Numbered from the stretch's first letter, positions 1 through 11,460 are shown. The stretch is 27,500 nt of DNA from Penaeus vannamei (GCF_042767895.1 NC_091550.1:10095380-10122879), one strand, 5' to 3'. The notes: generated by a model from the letters alone, not told the origin. A program made the numbers and translations.

Positions 1-392
1 ATGGCCTAACTCTTCATTGTCGAATCACACAAGATAAGGCAGACTGGGACGTTGCTTGACGGGTGGCGAGGAGGGGGGGGGGGGAGTGGGAGGTCGTGAC
101 GGAACGACGACGTGGCTCGCTTTGCTTGGGTCAGCTTGGGTCAACATTCGTGGTCGTCTTGGTTTTTCCTACCTGGATGGCCGAGGGTAGATGCAAGCCA
201 AGCCATGCAGGCCCTCGCTTGGCTTGCGGGGTACGGTCGCCATTTTGGAAGTCAATGGCTTGCACACAGCTTTGCTTGTATGCTTACGATACTCTTTGTG
301 TGTGTGTGTTTGTGTTTATATATATGTGTGTATGTTTGCGTTTATATATATGTGTGTGTGTTTGTGTTTATATATATGTGTGTGTTTGTGTT

Positions 393-479
<87 letters not shown>

Positions 480-1490
480 CTATATACATGCACGCACACA
501 CGCTTATAATCAGTAATGAAAAAAATAATAATATAATAATTGCAACGTTGAAAATAACAAAGGGATCGGATAATAATGGACATCATTGCAAGAAAATCAT
601 AACTAATGTTTTTTTATTATTATTCTAGCAGCAACAATATTAGCACTGGAACAGTCGACAAGTTTGCACTGACTGACCTGTGGCTCTCTAATGCATATCA
701 ATACTTATCATCATTTATATGCTGTATTTCCCGCACTGGCTTTGTCATCAATATCACTATTATTTCATGATCATTATCATTCTACTAATATAAAGATTTT
801 GTAATCAAGTAATATTTCTCAAAGAAGAGAAGCAGGGCCAAGACTGGATCGTGGAACATGTCTATTATCGCTTTGGGCAGGCACTAAGCTGGCTCCTTGT
901 TAATATGCTAAATTTGAAGTCCATTAAAGTACATTGGTGGTCTTTGTGTAGTACGAGTTTTGACATCTCGGAAATATTTTAGGGTCTGTGGAGGTTTTAT
1001 GCCTTGATAGAAAAGCTTCGGTGCTTCCTTCTTTCGTAAACACTTTCATTCCTTTTCCATGCACTGTGACGCTTTTAGTCCTTCTGAGAATATCTTTCCA
1101 TTTAAAACTGTAGCCTATTTTTTTTCTTTTTTTTTTTTGCCTCATGAGTCATTCTCCCAGATTGCCTTCCTAAATGAGGCATTTCCCCGATGATGCCCTT
1201 TTCCAGATACTATTAAGCGTTAATAACGGGTTAACAGTCCTCGTCCGTATTCTTGGAAAAATGATGATAAGATTAAAGCAGGAATTTAAGAGCTTTGCGC
1301 ATCTTTAGCTTCAAAATTGAATAAAGTGAAAAATATGTATGGAATATGGTTTGTAGAAATTTGTTTGAATAACTCTTATATTGCACATTTTCCTCTAAAG
1401 TATTAAACAAGATAATTTAAAAATCAAGGTGTAAATGTTCATATTAGATGTTATAAAGAACGCGATGACACAAATTTCAGTTTCCGTTTT
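1..1490. other. Left flank, no recognisable gene
   Basis: I find no homology here to the tRNA repeat unit that starts near 1500. The first 290 bases are richer in G and C than the rest of the window and hold a run of 12 G at 73-84 and a direct repeat of cttgggtca at about 127 and 136. The remainder is AT-rich, with a poly-T run near 1119-1138 and another near 1486-1499. Open frames are short, lack family motifs and have no visible exon structure, so I call no gene. Confidence 0.6.
299..478. repeat. Compound TG / TTTATATATATG minisatellite
   Basis: A small minisatellite with the core tttgtgtttatatatatg occurs four times (309, 335 with one change, 361 and 385) at a period of 24-26 bp. It runs into a pure (TG)n tract of about 35 units at 409-478. 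The tandem structure is read directly from the sequence. All open frames over it are Cys-Val or His-Thr translations of the repeat. Confidence 0.95.
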
Positions 1491-1790
1491 TTTTTTTTTC
1501 TTCTTCTTCATCAGCCTTTTTTTCGTCTCCTTTAACAGGCCTATCTAGGCTAATATTAGAAACGGCCTGATCACATTAAACCTGTAAATCTCAACTTGGT
1601 GGTAATATGCTTGTTTTGGAGGCAGGATATTGTATCTAGTATATAATGGTAATGTTTATATTATATAGATAGATGGATAAACAAATATAGGAATCATTCA
1701 TCAAATTGTATTATAAGATCAGTTACCCAGCAAGGCAGAATCAATATAAATTAAGACCATAAACTAAAGTAATCTAAAGCTAAGGCCAAA

Positions 1791-2012
1791 TATGTCGCAG
1801 ACCGTTGGTGTCTGATGGAAATGCCACAGTCAATGCGCAGGTCCAAGGTTGACGTGCCCAGTGCCTGTACAGTCATCTCACTCACCTGAACTGTCTGAAC
1901 TTTTTTCGTAAACAACAGCAGATGTGTATATTGCGTATTGTGCAGTACATTTAGTTGTGCAGTTAGTTACAACCCAAAACGTTGTGAACTTGAATTACTG
2001 TATCACTGTATA
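1791..2012. repeat. Spacer module, copy 0 (most diverged)
   Basis: It starts with tatgtcgcagaccg and contains recognisable versions of the block found in later units (cgtaaacaacagcag, gtattgtgcagtacatttag). The hairpin seen in other copies is lost: the right arm reads gaattactg instead of gttcactg. It marks the left end of array homology. Confidence 0.6.
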
Positions 2013-2559
2013 TTACACACACATGCTTACATAAAGACGTACATACCCATATGCATACACACATACATACATACATACTTATACACGTGTATGTACGTGT
2101 GGATGGTTATAAATACATGTTCCATAAGCCATATATATAATCTTACGTAGGTAGTGTGACAATTAAACAACTAAATTGAATCGAAGGATATAAAATAAAA
2201 GATATAGTCTTATCAGAAAATTACTATAAACTTGACAATCAGTAATATATACAGAAAACCTTATCAGAAGAGTATTATAAAATTCCCAATCAGTAATATA
2301 TTTGTGTAAAACGTATTTGTGAACAATTAAGAAAGAGAATGTTTTATAACGGGGTTTGCAGTTAGTAATAACGTGAGAGAAGTCATTGCCAATAAGATAA
2401 CATAATTTGACAAAAAATAATTTGAATTCATTAACCCCGAGAGTATACTGGTAAGACAGATGAAAATCAAACTTGCACGATCTTGAGTTTTTAAAAATGT
2501 ATCACAACTTCCATACGCATAACACACGTATGTACATACATATACGTGTATATGTATGT

Positions 2560-2742
<183 letters not shown>

Positions 2743-2866
2743 CCCGCATCACAGTGTTTAGTCCGAGTACTTTAGCAAGCAAGGTGCTATTGACTGATAA
2801 TTTCCTTAACTTTAAGCCGTACAACAATTTTTTTTGAATCAATGTTCATGTGGCTTCGAAAATTCT

Positions 2867-2938
2867 GGGCCTGACCGGGATTTGAACCCGGGACCTCTCG
2901 CACCCAAAGCGAGAATCATACCCCTAGACCATCAGGCC
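2867..2938 (-). tRNA. tRNA-Pro-TGG: tRNA-Pro (anticodon TGG), copy 1
   Basis: This encodes a cytosolic proline acceptor tRNA reading CCA and, by wobble, related codons. On the minus strand the 72 nt fold as a cloverleaf: a 7-bp acceptor stem GGCCTGA/TCAGGCC, a 3-bp D stem, anticodon stem CTCGC/GCGAG with loop TTTGGGT (anticodon at 2904-2906), and T stem CCGGG/CCCGG with loop TTCAAAT. The discriminator is C73, as in eukaryotic tRNA-Pro. The A box (TGGTCTAGGGG) and B box (GGTTCAAATCC) are intact, there is no intron, and CCA is not encoded. A Pol III terminator (AAAA on the plus strand) lies at 2859-2862, 4 nt past the tRNA. Both flanks are A class. Confidence 0.97.
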
Positions 2939-3300
2939 AATTGTGTAATCGAAAAAGTCCCTTAGCTTATTTCTTTGCTCCGTTTTTTCTGCTATTGTTA
3001 ATGCCTAAAGAACATTTAAGAATCATTGACATTGCATACCACCACCATTATCATTGTTGCTATTACTATAGCTATTTTTATTATTTTATTATCATTATTG
3101 TCATCACTGTCATTGTTACCATTACCGTTTTTATTTTTATCTTTTGATTGTTATCATTATTATTATTATTGTAGAAAATATGTAAGTAACCTATTTTTGT
3201 AACTATCCACCTTGTATTATAATCTCGCTTGCCTGTGTTTATAATAAAGGAGAAATAACAATATCAATCAGAACTGTTAATCAAAAGATTTAAATGTAAA

Positions 3301-3560
3301 GCTCCATATATCATTGGCCGTGATTGTTTGACAGCTATGACAGTCACTCAGCAACCATGAGGCTGACGCACTCACTCCCTGCCGAGTCAGCTCAATCAGC
3401 TATGTGAATTTGCCTCACTGTTCGTAATCAGCAGCTAAGGTCTATCTAAGTGGATGTGTATGTTGCGTGTTGTGCATCATATTTAGCTGTGCGGCTTCTG
3501 TTACAGTCAGAAAGTGGAACAGTGAACTTGAGTTCACAGCATTACTGTATATTATACATG
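3301..3560. repeat. Spacer module, copy 1
   Basis: This is an A-class copy of the conserved block. It carries tgacagtcactcagcaacc, an AP-1/Maf-like site with one mismatch (3380-3391), gcagctaaggtctatctaag and the hairpin region. The hairpin is shortened to GTGAAC/GTTCAC because the right arm ends in cacag instead of cactg. Confidence 0.75.
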
Positions 3561-3725
3561 TATACATTCATACATGCATAATGTATGTATATGAACAGAT
3601 ACATGCGTGCACACATACATGCATGCATGTGTGTCTGTGTATATGTGTTGCTGTGTGTGCGTGCAAGGTCTATATAAGTACTTATATAGACATTGTGTGC
3701 GAGTGTGTGTATCTTGTATATATGC

Positions 3726-3728
<3 letters not shown>

Positions 3729-3794
<66 letters not shown>
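3729..3794. repeat. (TA)33 microsatellite
   Basis: An uninterrupted TA tract lies just past the spacer module and a TG/ACAT-like stretch. The other A-class spacers have AT tracts of different lengths at the same place. Confidence 0.95.
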
Positions 3795-3800
<6 letters not shown>

Positions 3801-4629
3801 TGCATATACATGTATACACATATAATCATTCGTTTATACTTACGTGTGCATGATTATCAATACATTGTTAGGAATAGGGTAACATGCTTGATGTGCCTTA
3901 TCGAAAAAGGTCCAGAACACCGTTGTAAATTGAGAAGTTTCAATGAGGCGTCCTTTTGGCGAGATAAATTGTGCAGCATATTGATAATTCTAGATAGTTG
4001 GAGCAGCATTAAACAATATAAGTAAGCAAACAATACAACTTAATAGAAGATAAGTAAATCGAATTAATAAGAAAAGGAACACTGACTCAGCGATAACGAA
4101 TTGATGAAATTGAATATATGTTTGTGCGCGTGCAAACATGTGTGTTTGTGTGTGTGTGCATTAAGTGGGTGTTTGTGTGGGTGGATTAAGAAAGGATATT
4201 TTTTAAAGGGGTTAGCATTCAGTAATAAGGTAAAACTAATTTTCTGTGTTAATAAGAATGAAATAATGAGTCACGTGTAATAGATTTAGCTTTATTTGCT
4301 AACTCGAAGAGCATGATAAGAAACACCAAGATCACATCTGCACAATCATGAAATTTTAGAAATGTTTCACAACTCGTTTTAATCCCATGAGATATTCGCT
4401 ACTAATGACCTTAGCTACTGACGCAATCTTAGATAATAAAAATAATCATACATAGATCACCTACATATACAATTCAAAAGCATGTATTTATGCGTGTGTA
4501 AATTTAACCAGTCGTTATGTGTGCGATCATTTCCCGTTTCATAGCATTTAGGCTTACCTCATATTATCTATACGCTGTTCTCATATGTGCAATATTCTGA
4601 ATTCATTCTCATTTTTACTGGAAAATTGC

Positions 4630-4701
4630 GGGCCTGACCGGGATTTGAACCCGGGACCTCTCGCACCCAAAGCGAGAATCATACCCCTAGACCATCAGGC
4701 C
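4630..4701 (-). tRNA. tRNA-Pro-TGG: tRNA-Pro (anticodon TGG), copy 2
   Basis: The 72 nt are identical to copy 1, with the anticodon at 4667-4669. The terminator AAAA (plus strand) is at 4622-4625. Both flanks are B class: ctggaaaattgcg on the 3' side, and the block around gattagaaagtcggtctg on the 5' side (about 4714-4806, that is, -13 to -105 on the tRNA strand). Confidence 0.97.
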
Positions 4702-5639
4702 GGTGTTAAGTAAGATTAGAAAGTCGGTCTGTCTCTAGCTCACTCGTGCACGATCAGGCTGCTAGTCATCATGGCTCTGCTCTTCCCTGCTTTCGTTAAG
4801 GCCTAAAGTGCACTATGGAATCATTTCATTTCCATGAATACTATTGTTGTTTTATGCACCTTATTATTATGAATATTATCATTATGATCGTTAGTGTTTT
4901 CACTATTATCATTATCATTATCATATTACTTTTATCAGTAACAGTACAACCATCATTCATTATTATTATCAGTACTATTCTATTATCAACATTACTCTTG
5001 TTAAACCTGTTATCATCATTACAGATATTTTTAGATATTGATGTTATCGTAATCGTGTCATATTATGATCTGAAACTACAGTTGCTGAGACACACGAAAT
5101 AACAAACGTGAATTTACTCATACACATGCATACATACTCACATTCACACTGTCTACTTCAAATTCAAAACTAATTTATTACTATAAACAAATCTTTATTT
5201 CGTATAGCAAAAGAATGATTTCACACTTCATAGTTTTAACGGGACAGGTGTGTCTGGTCCAAGAACAGCAAGGGGCTTGACAACATCAAGGGGTTAATAA
5301 ACTACTTTGATAGGATTTTTAGACTTTGTCATCAGCCCATTCTGAGGCTGAAGTCAAGTTCTTCCTCCGACATCCTCCTTCCTCTGAGCTGATACTAGGA
5401 ATTAACTGATTACCAAAACCCGTGAATCTCAGCCCTAGAATATAATGGTAGTTTTAGTGTGTAACGGAATGTGACAGAAAAACGGATAGAGAAACTCGGA
5501 AAACCTACACACTTGGTGGTTGGATAGTGCATATATTTTACAGTGTTACTGTATAATACATATATTACATGTATTATATAATTTGCTGTATTATAAGTAT
5601 AAGGGAAAATACCTCCCACATCTATTAATCAGATTACTA

Positions 5640-5815
5640 TATGATATATGTCGCAGGTCGTGGTTGACGTGCTCATTGCCTAGTTAGTCCGCTCACTCAA
5701 CTGCCTAAGGTTCTCCTTCGGCGCATTATGCAGTTTATTTAGCTGCTCGGCTTTTTGTTAAAAACAGAGGTGTAAAAAGTGAACTTGAGTTCAAAGCATT
5801 GCTAGTGACCATCAT
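5640..5815. repeat. Spacer module, copy 2 (short B-class form)
   Basis: It starts at gatatatgtcgcaggtcgtg and is shorter than A-class copies because the middle is reduced. The hairpin keeps only TGAAC/GTTCA around the ttga loop. Confidence 0.65.
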
Positions 5816-6157
5816 ACATATATGTATACATACACGCATAACACACACGCATATACATACACATATACGAATATATACACACAGATGCATGCATGCATAC
5901 ATCATATATGTATACATACGTGTATGTATATAAATATATATATATAAATATAAATCAACTTTTTCATGGATACACGCGTGCCTGGTTACCAATATATATT
6001 TTGTGAATGGGATTAACATGATTTATGTAACTGTTGCGCCTTTTTGATAGTAAATGCGCATTATATTCATAATTCGAAATAGTGTAATAATTAAACAACT
6101 AAACGAATTCATCAGAAACGGAATAGAGACTCAGCGATTAGTAAGTGGATAAAGTTG

Positions 6158-6160
<3 letters not shown>

Positions 6161-6204
<44 letters not shown>
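6161..6204. repeat. (AT)22 microsatellite
   Basis: A pure AT tract lies about 150 bp from the 3' end of the copy-3 tRNA. The (AT)n at 17453-17509 has the same position relative to the A-class 3' flank. Confidence 0.95.
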
Positions 6205-6206
<2 letters not shown>

Positions 6207-6351
6207 CCAGTTATTAATCAGTTTACGTAAGGTTATTTCCCGTTTCACAGCAATTAGACTTACGCATGGTTTAGTACGAAAGATGCTTTTGTCTGGTAAT
6301 ATCTTGTCGTCATACTTTCTTTTCTAATACTCATTCTGCGTGGAAAATGAT

Positions 6352-6423
6352 GGGCCTGACCGGGAATTGAACCCGGGACCTCTCGCACCCGAAGCGAGAA
6401 TCATACCCCTAGACCATCAGGCC
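6352..6423 (-). tRNA. tRNA-Pro-CGG: tRNA-Pro (anticodon CGG), copy 3
   Basis: This is the only CGG isoacceptor in the window (plus-strand ccg at 6389-6391), decoding CCG. It differs from the TGG copies at two bases only: the wobble base 34 (T to C), and one T-loop base at plus 6366 giving TTCAATT, which still fits the B-box consensus. All stems pair fully. The terminator AAAA is at 6344-6347 and both flanks are A class. It sits inside the TGG array, so a point change in a TGG gene is the simplest origin. Confidence 0.96.
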
Positions 6424-6765
6424 GTTTAATAAATTGTAGTCTTTTTGTAGCTTATATCATAGTGCCGTTATTTTCTGGTATCGGTAATGCCTAAAAAATA
6501 TTTATGAATCATTGCCATTGCATACCAATATCATTGTTGTTGCTATTACTATAACTTTTATTATCTTATCATCGCCATCATTGTTATCATTGCCATTACT
6601 ATTTTCATTTTTATTGTTATTATTTTCAATGCATATATAGAATATATAAATAATATTTTTTTGTAACTAGACACCTTGTATTATAATTTCACTTGCCTGT
6701 GTTTTTAACAAAGGAAAAACAATATGAATCAAAACTGCCAATCAAAGAAACTTAAATGTAGAGCT

Positions 6766-7015
6766 TCATATATCGCTGGCTGTGATTGTTTGACAACTAT
6801 GATACAATCAGTCACTCAGCAAACATGAGGATGACGCACTCACTGCTTGCTGAGTCAGCTCAATCAGCTATGTGAATTTGCAGCAGCTAATGTCTACCTA
6901 AGCGGATGCGTATATTGCGTGTTGTGCATCATATTTAGCTGTGCGGCTTCTGTTGCAATCAGAGATGTGGGACAGTGAATATGAGTTCACTAGAATACTG
7001 TATATCATACATGTA
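6766..7015. repeat. Spacer module, copy 3
   Basis: This is an A-class copy. It has the Maf-like palindrome TGCTGAGTCAGC at 6848-6859 and lacks the tcactgtttgctcgtaa section. The hairpin is altered to AGTGAA/TTCACT with a 6-nt loop. Confidence 0.75.
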
Positions 7016-7732
7016 TAATGCACATATATATGAACAAGATATATACATACATACATTTATACGTGTGTATTTATATTATATATATATGCATGCATACATA
7101 TATACATATATACATATACATATACATATACATACGTGTGTATGATTTTAAGAATAGGGTAACATGCTTGATGTGCCTTATCGAAAAAGGTCCAGAACCA
7201 CTGCTGTAGAGTAAGAAGCGTTCTCTTGGTGAGATAAATTGTGCAGCATACTGATACTTCTAGGGAGATAGATTAACATTAAACAATTTATGTAAAGCAA
7301 ATAATACAACTTAAGAGAAGATAAGGAAATCGAATTAATAAGAAAAGGAACATTAACTCAGGTGGGGAATGGATGAAATTGAGTATATGTGTGCGTGCGT
7401 GTGCATGCGCGCGTGTGTTTGTGTGCGCGCATAAAGTGGGTGTTTGTGTGGGTGGATTAAGAAAGAATATTTTTTAAAGGGGTTAGCATTCAGAAACAAG
7501 ATCACATCTGCACAATCATGAAATTTTAGAAATGATTCACATTTAAATCCCACAAGGTATTCGCCGTCTCTAATTACCTTAACTACTGACGTGGTATATA
7601 ATCTAAAACAATAAAATTAATCATACATAGATCACCTACATATACAGTTCATAAACATGTATTTATGCGTGTACAAATATATCCAGTCGTTTGATATATG
7701 TACGATCATTTTACGTTTCATAGCATTTAGGC

Positions 7733-7769
7733 TTCCGCCGTTTAGTACCAAGTACTAAAATATGCGGAA
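7733..7769. repeat. Hairpin 3' of tRNA copy 4
   Basis: The outer arms ttccgc and gcggaa and the inner arms tttagtac and gtactaaa form an extended stem with a caa apex. It lies 52 nt past the tRNA 3' end, beyond the Pol III terminator. Related hairpins with a different apex lie at 9233-9262 and 14228-14257. Confidence 0.75.
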
Positions 7770-7821
7770 ACTCTTACCTGTTATTATCTATACGCCGTTC
7801 TCATATTTACTGGAAAATTGC

Positions 7822-7893
7822 GGGCCTGACCGGGATTTGAACCCGGGACCTCTCGCACCCAAAGCGAGAATCATACCCCTAGACCATCAGGCC
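7822..7893 (-). tRNA. tRNA-Pro-TGG: tRNA-Pro (anticodon TGG), copy 4
   Basis: The sequence is identical to copy 1, with the anticodon at 7859-7861 and terminator AAAA at 7814-7817. Both flanks are B class. The 5' block (about 7906-7983) is cut short, because the usual ATT/ATC microsatellite is missing and the sequence jumps from cctgcttctg to gatcgtatcatattatg. Confidence 0.97.
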
Positions 7894-8241
7894 GGTGTTA
7901 AGTAAGATTAGAAAGTCGGTCTGTCTCTAGCTCACTCGTGCACGATCCGGCTGGTAGTCGTCACAGCTCTGCTCTTCCCTGCTTCTGTGATCGTATCATA
8001 TTATGAGCTGAAACTATAGTTGCTGAGACACACGAAAAACAAATTTACTCATACACATACAAACACACACACACACACATTCACACTGTTTACTCCAAAT
8101 TCAAAACTATTAATGTAACACTATAAACAAATCTAGGCATTTCCCTAAGCAGCCCTGGCCGAGCAAACTACTTTATTTTGCATAACGAAAGAATGATTTC
8201 ACATCTCATAGTTTTAACGGGACAGTTGCGTTAGGTTCAAG

Positions 8242-8330
8242 GCGGCTTCTGTTACAATTTGTTACTATCAGAAATGTGGAACAGTGAACTTGAGTTCACT
8301 GTATTACTGTATATTATACATGTATACATT
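8242..8330. repeat. Spacer module, truncated copy 4
   Basis: Only the last part of the module remains, starting at ggcggcttctgttac. It holds the longest stem with the ttga loop, arms ACAGTGAAC and GTTCACTGT, at 8281-8302. Confidence 0.75.
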
Positions 8331-8343
8331 CATACATGCATAA

Positions 8344-8346
<3 letters not shown>

Positions 8347-8412
<66 letters not shown>
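8347..8412. repeat. (AT)33 microsatellite
   Basis: A pure AT tract follows the truncated spacer module. It lies at the same place as the (TA)33 at 3729-3794. Confidence 0.95.
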
Positions 8413-8414
<2 letters not shown>

Positions 8415-9232
8415 GCAGATACATGCATGCATATATGTGTGTTTGGATGCATTTGTGTGTGCCCGCACGCGTGCGTGCGTGCGTGTGTATGTGTACCTTG
8501 TACATATGCATGCATACATATATACATTATATATGCAAATACATGCATACACATATAATCATTCGTATATACTTACGTGTGCATGATTATCAATACATTT
8601 TTAGGAATAGGGTAACATGCTTGATGCGCCTTATCGAAAAAGGTCCAGAACCACCGCTGTAAAGTAAGAAGTTTCAATGAGGCGTCCTTTTGGCGAGATA
8701 AATTGTGCAGCATATTGATAATTCTAGATAGTTGGAGCAGCATTAAACAATGTAAGTCAAGCAAACAATACAACTTAATAGAAGATAAGTAAATTGAATG
8801 AAGAAGAAAAGGAATATTGATTCAGCGATTACGAATTGATAAAACAGAATATATATGTGTGCAATGCTCGCGCGTGTGTGTGTGTGCGTGTGCATTAAAT
8901 GGATGTTTGTGTGGGTGGATAAAAGGGTTAGCATTCAGTTATAAGGTAAAATTACTTTTCTGTATTGATAAGAGTGAAATAAATAGTCATGTGTAATAGA
9001 TTTAGCTTTATTTGCTAACTCGAAGAGCATAATAAGAAACATCTAGATCACTTCCGCACAATCATGAGATTTTATAAATATTTCACAACTCACGTTTTAA
9101 TCTTACATAAAAAATAATCATCATACTTAGATCACCTACATATACAGTTCATAAACATGTATTTATGGGAGTATAGATATATCCAGTCGTTTGATACATG
9201 TACGATCATTTTACGTTTCATAGTATTTAGGC

Positions 9233-9262
9233 TTCCACAGTTTAGTACTAAACTATGCGGAA
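9233..9262. repeat. Hairpin 3' of tRNA copy 5
   Basis: The perfect 14-bp palindrome gtttagtactaaac sits between outer arms ttccaca and tgcggaa. One outer pair is changed compared with copy 8. It ends 52 nt from the tRNA 3' end. Confidence 0.75.
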
Positions 9263-9314
9263 ACTCTTACCTGTTATTATCTATATGCCGTTCTTATTTT
9301 TACTGGAAAATTGC

Positions 9315-9386
9315 GGGCCTGACCGGGATTTGAACCCGGGACCTCTCGCACCCAAAGCGAGAATCATACCCCTAGACCATCAGGCC
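9315..9386 (-). tRNA. tRNA-Pro-TGG: tRNA-Pro (anticodon TGG), copy 5
   Basis: The sequence is identical to copy 1, with the anticodon at 9352-9354 and terminator AAAA at 9307-9310. Both flanks are B class, with the 5' block at about 9400-9490. It begins a segment duplicated about 5.02 kb further on, around copy 8. Confidence 0.97.
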
Positions 9387-11065
9387 GACTTCTATGTAAG
9401 GATTAGAAAGTCGGTCTGTCTCTAGCTCACTCGTGCACGATCCGGCTGTTAGTCATCATGGCTCTGCTCTTCCCTGCTTTCGTAAAGGCCTAAATTGCAC
9501 TATGGAATCATTTCATTTCCATTAATACTATTGTTGTTTTATGCATCTTATTATTATGAATATTATCATTATGATCGTTAGTGTTGTCACTATTATCATT
9601 ATCATTATTATCATATTACTTTTATCAGTAGCAGTACAACCATCATTCATTATTATTATCAGTACTGTTTTACTATCATTACTGGTGTTAAACCTGTTAT
9701 CATCACTACAGATATTTCTTTAATATTGATCTTATCGTAATCGTGTCATGTTATGATCTGAAACTACAGTTCCTAAGACACAAGAACAAAAGTGAATTTC
9801 TCATACACGCATGTACACACATACATTCACACCGCTTACTGCAAATTCAAAACTACTAATGTGACACTATAAACAAATCTAGGCATTTCGCTAAGCAGCC
9901 CTGGCGACCGAACAAACTACTTTATATCTCATAACGGAAGAATGACTTCACATCTCATGGTTTTAACGGGACAGGTGTGTTTGGTCCAAGAATAATACTT
10001 TCACAGCAACTGGTTCGACATCAAGGAGGTATTAAACTAAATCTTGGTAGGATTTTCAGGCTTTACCATCAGCACATTCTCATACTGAAGTGAAGCTCTT
10101 CCTCTGACATCCCCCTTCCTCTGAGCTAATACTAGGAATTAACTGATTACCAAAAACCCGTGAATCCCAGCCTGAGAATATTATGGTAGTTTTAGTGTGT
10201 AACGGAATGTGACAGAAAGGCAGATAAATTCGGAAAATCTACATACTTAGTGGTAGGATAGTGGATATATTTTACAGTGCTAATATATAAAGTATATATC
10301 AAATGTATAATATAATTTGCTATATTATCAATTCGTTTGCTTCATATGGAAAAATATTTATCACATCTATTAATCAGAGATATATGTCGCAGGTCGTGGG
10401 CGTTGACACGTATGACAGTCAATTAGCAACCCTGAGACTTACGTGTTCATTGCGTACTTAGCTCTCTCAACTGGTTAAGGTTCACCGAGGCGTATTGTGC
10501 AGTATATGTAACTGCTCAGGTTTTGTTACAAGCTGAGGTGTAAAAAGTGAACTTGAGTTTAATGTTTTGCTATTGAGCATCATACATATATGTATACATT
10601 CATACACGCATAACACAGACGCATATACACATATATACAGATGCATACATACATATATCATATATGCAGACATGTGTATATATGTATATATGTAGATATA
10701 AATGCACTAATGTGTATTCATTCATATATACACGTGTGCCGGATTATCAATACATATTTTGTGAATGGGATTAACATGCTTGATGTAATTGTTGCAAAGT
10801 AAGAGATTTCAATGAAGCGTCTTTTTGATAGTAAATGTGCATAGATAAACAATTAAACCGCTGAATTGAAGCAAATAAAATAACTTAAGAGAAGATCAGA
10901 AAAGAAATATAGACTCCGCGATTAGTAACTGATAAAGTGGATAAATTTCCCGTTTCACAGCAATTGGGCTTACGCATGGTTTAGTAAGAAAGGTGTTCTT
11001 GTCTGTTAATATCTTTACGCCATACTTTCTTTTTTCATTAATCTTCATTTTACTTGCAAAATGAT
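9387..11065. repeat. Spacer, B-class 5' side to A-class 3' side
   Basis: It holds the B-class 5' block, an ATT/ATC tract (9545-9680), gagacac/aacgggacaggtgtgt segments, the spacer module (10378-10590), ACAT-like sequence (10570-10700) and an A-class 3' flank. The A-class (AT)n tract is absent, because tggataaatttcccg joins directly. It is nearly identical to 14406-16085. Confidence 0.8.
10378..10590. repeat. Spacer module, copy 5
   Basis: This is a B-class form (atatgtcgcaggtcgtgg onward) that matches copy 8 of the module almost base for base. The hairpin is weakened because the right arm reads gtttaatg. Confidence 0.7.
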
Positions 11066-11116
11066 GGGCCTGCCTGAGATTTAAACCCGAGAACCATACC
11101 CTTAGACCATCAGGCC
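11066..11116 (-). pseudogene. tRNA-Pro pseudogene (anticodon arm deleted), copy 6
   Basis: Only 51 nt remain. Compared with the intact gene, 21 nt are missing between acccg and agaa (about 11086-11091), which removes the 3' half of the anticodon arm, the anticodon and the variable loop. The T stem is mutated, and the B box has T in place of the invariant C (GGTTTAAATCC). The acceptor ends and D arm remain, and a terminator AAAA is still at 11058-11061. It cannot form a tRNA. Both flanks are A class. Confidence 0.95.
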
Positions 11117-11460
11117 GATTATATGAAAAAACTAGTCCTGTAGCTTGTATCATCGTAACATAGCTCCGTTTTTTTTTCTGTTATCGGTAATGCCTAAAGA
11201 AGATTTAGGAATGATTGCCATTGCATAACATTATTGTTGTTGCTATTACTATAGCTATTATTATTTTATTATCAACATCACTGTTATCATTGCCATTATT
11301 TTTATTGTTATCATTATCATTATTATTAATGCATAAAATATATGTAACATATATTTGTAACTATACACTTTATAGTACAACCTCATTTGCCTGTGTTTTT
11401 AATAAAGGAAAAATACGAATATCAATCAAAATTGTTAATCAAAGAAATTTAAATGTAGAG

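Larger units (their letters stand above)
2939..4629. repeat. Spacer, A-class 5' side to B-class 3' side
   Basis: Reading rightwards, the A-class 5' flank of copy 1 contains ttgttaatgcctaaagaa and is followed by an ATT/ATC microsatellite (about 3040-3175), a spacer module (3301-3560), ACAT-like sequence and a pure (TA)n. A conserved stretch comes next (ggaatagggtaacatgcttg at about 3872), then a short TG tract near 4140 and the B-class 3' flank of copy 2. No gene is seen. Confidence 0.8.
4702..6351. repeat. Spacer, B-class 5' side to A-class 3' side
   Basis: This begins with the B-class 5' block (4714-4806), then an ATT/ATC microsatellite (about 4860-5000) and a segment with gttgctgagacacacgaaat. 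A segment with ttaacgggacaggtgtgt (about 5236) follows, then a B-class spacer module (5640-5815), ACAT repeats (5815-5935), an (AT)n tract and the A-class 3' flank (tacgcatggtttagtacgaa). No gene is seen. Confidence 0.8.
6424..7821. repeat. Spacer, A-class 5' side to B-class 3' side
   Basis: The A-class 5' flank (tatcggtaatgcctaaaa near 6479) is followed by an ATT/ATC tract (6528-6632) and a spacer module (6766-7015). ACAT repeats run to about 7140, then come the conserved gaatagggtaacatgcttg stretch, a TG/CG-rich tract near 7383-7440 and the B-class 3' flank with a hairpin at 7733-7769. No gene is seen. Confidence 0.8.
7894..9314. repeat. Fused spacer: B-class 5' side joined to second half of an A-to-B spacer
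   Basis: The left part follows the B-class spacer up to ttttaacgggacag (about 8212-8226). It then jumps into the tail of an A-class spacer module (ggcggcttctgttac, from about 8242). The missing part, by comparison with neighbours, includes one whole A-class tRNA locus. The rest is a normal A-to-B spacer with (AT)33, a G/C-rich TG tract (8456-8495), a TG tract near 8875 and the B-class 3' flank with a hairpin at 9233-9262. Confidence 0.7.

Noticed and set aside
63..628. Frames of 134-148 codons in the GC-richer left end
   Set aside because: The C-terminal half is a TG-repeat translation (Cys-Val). The N-terminal part has no recognisable domain, and three frames are open at once, so composition explains it.
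924..1145. 73-codon minus-strand frame with basic N-terminus (MRQKKKRKK)
   Set aside because: The lysine-rich start comes from a poly-T/TTC stretch. There is no homology I can recognise and no copy elsewhere in the window.
8456..8495. CpG-island-like GC-rich tract
   Set aside because: It is a TGCG/CGTG microsatellite of about 40 bp inside a TG tract, not an island.
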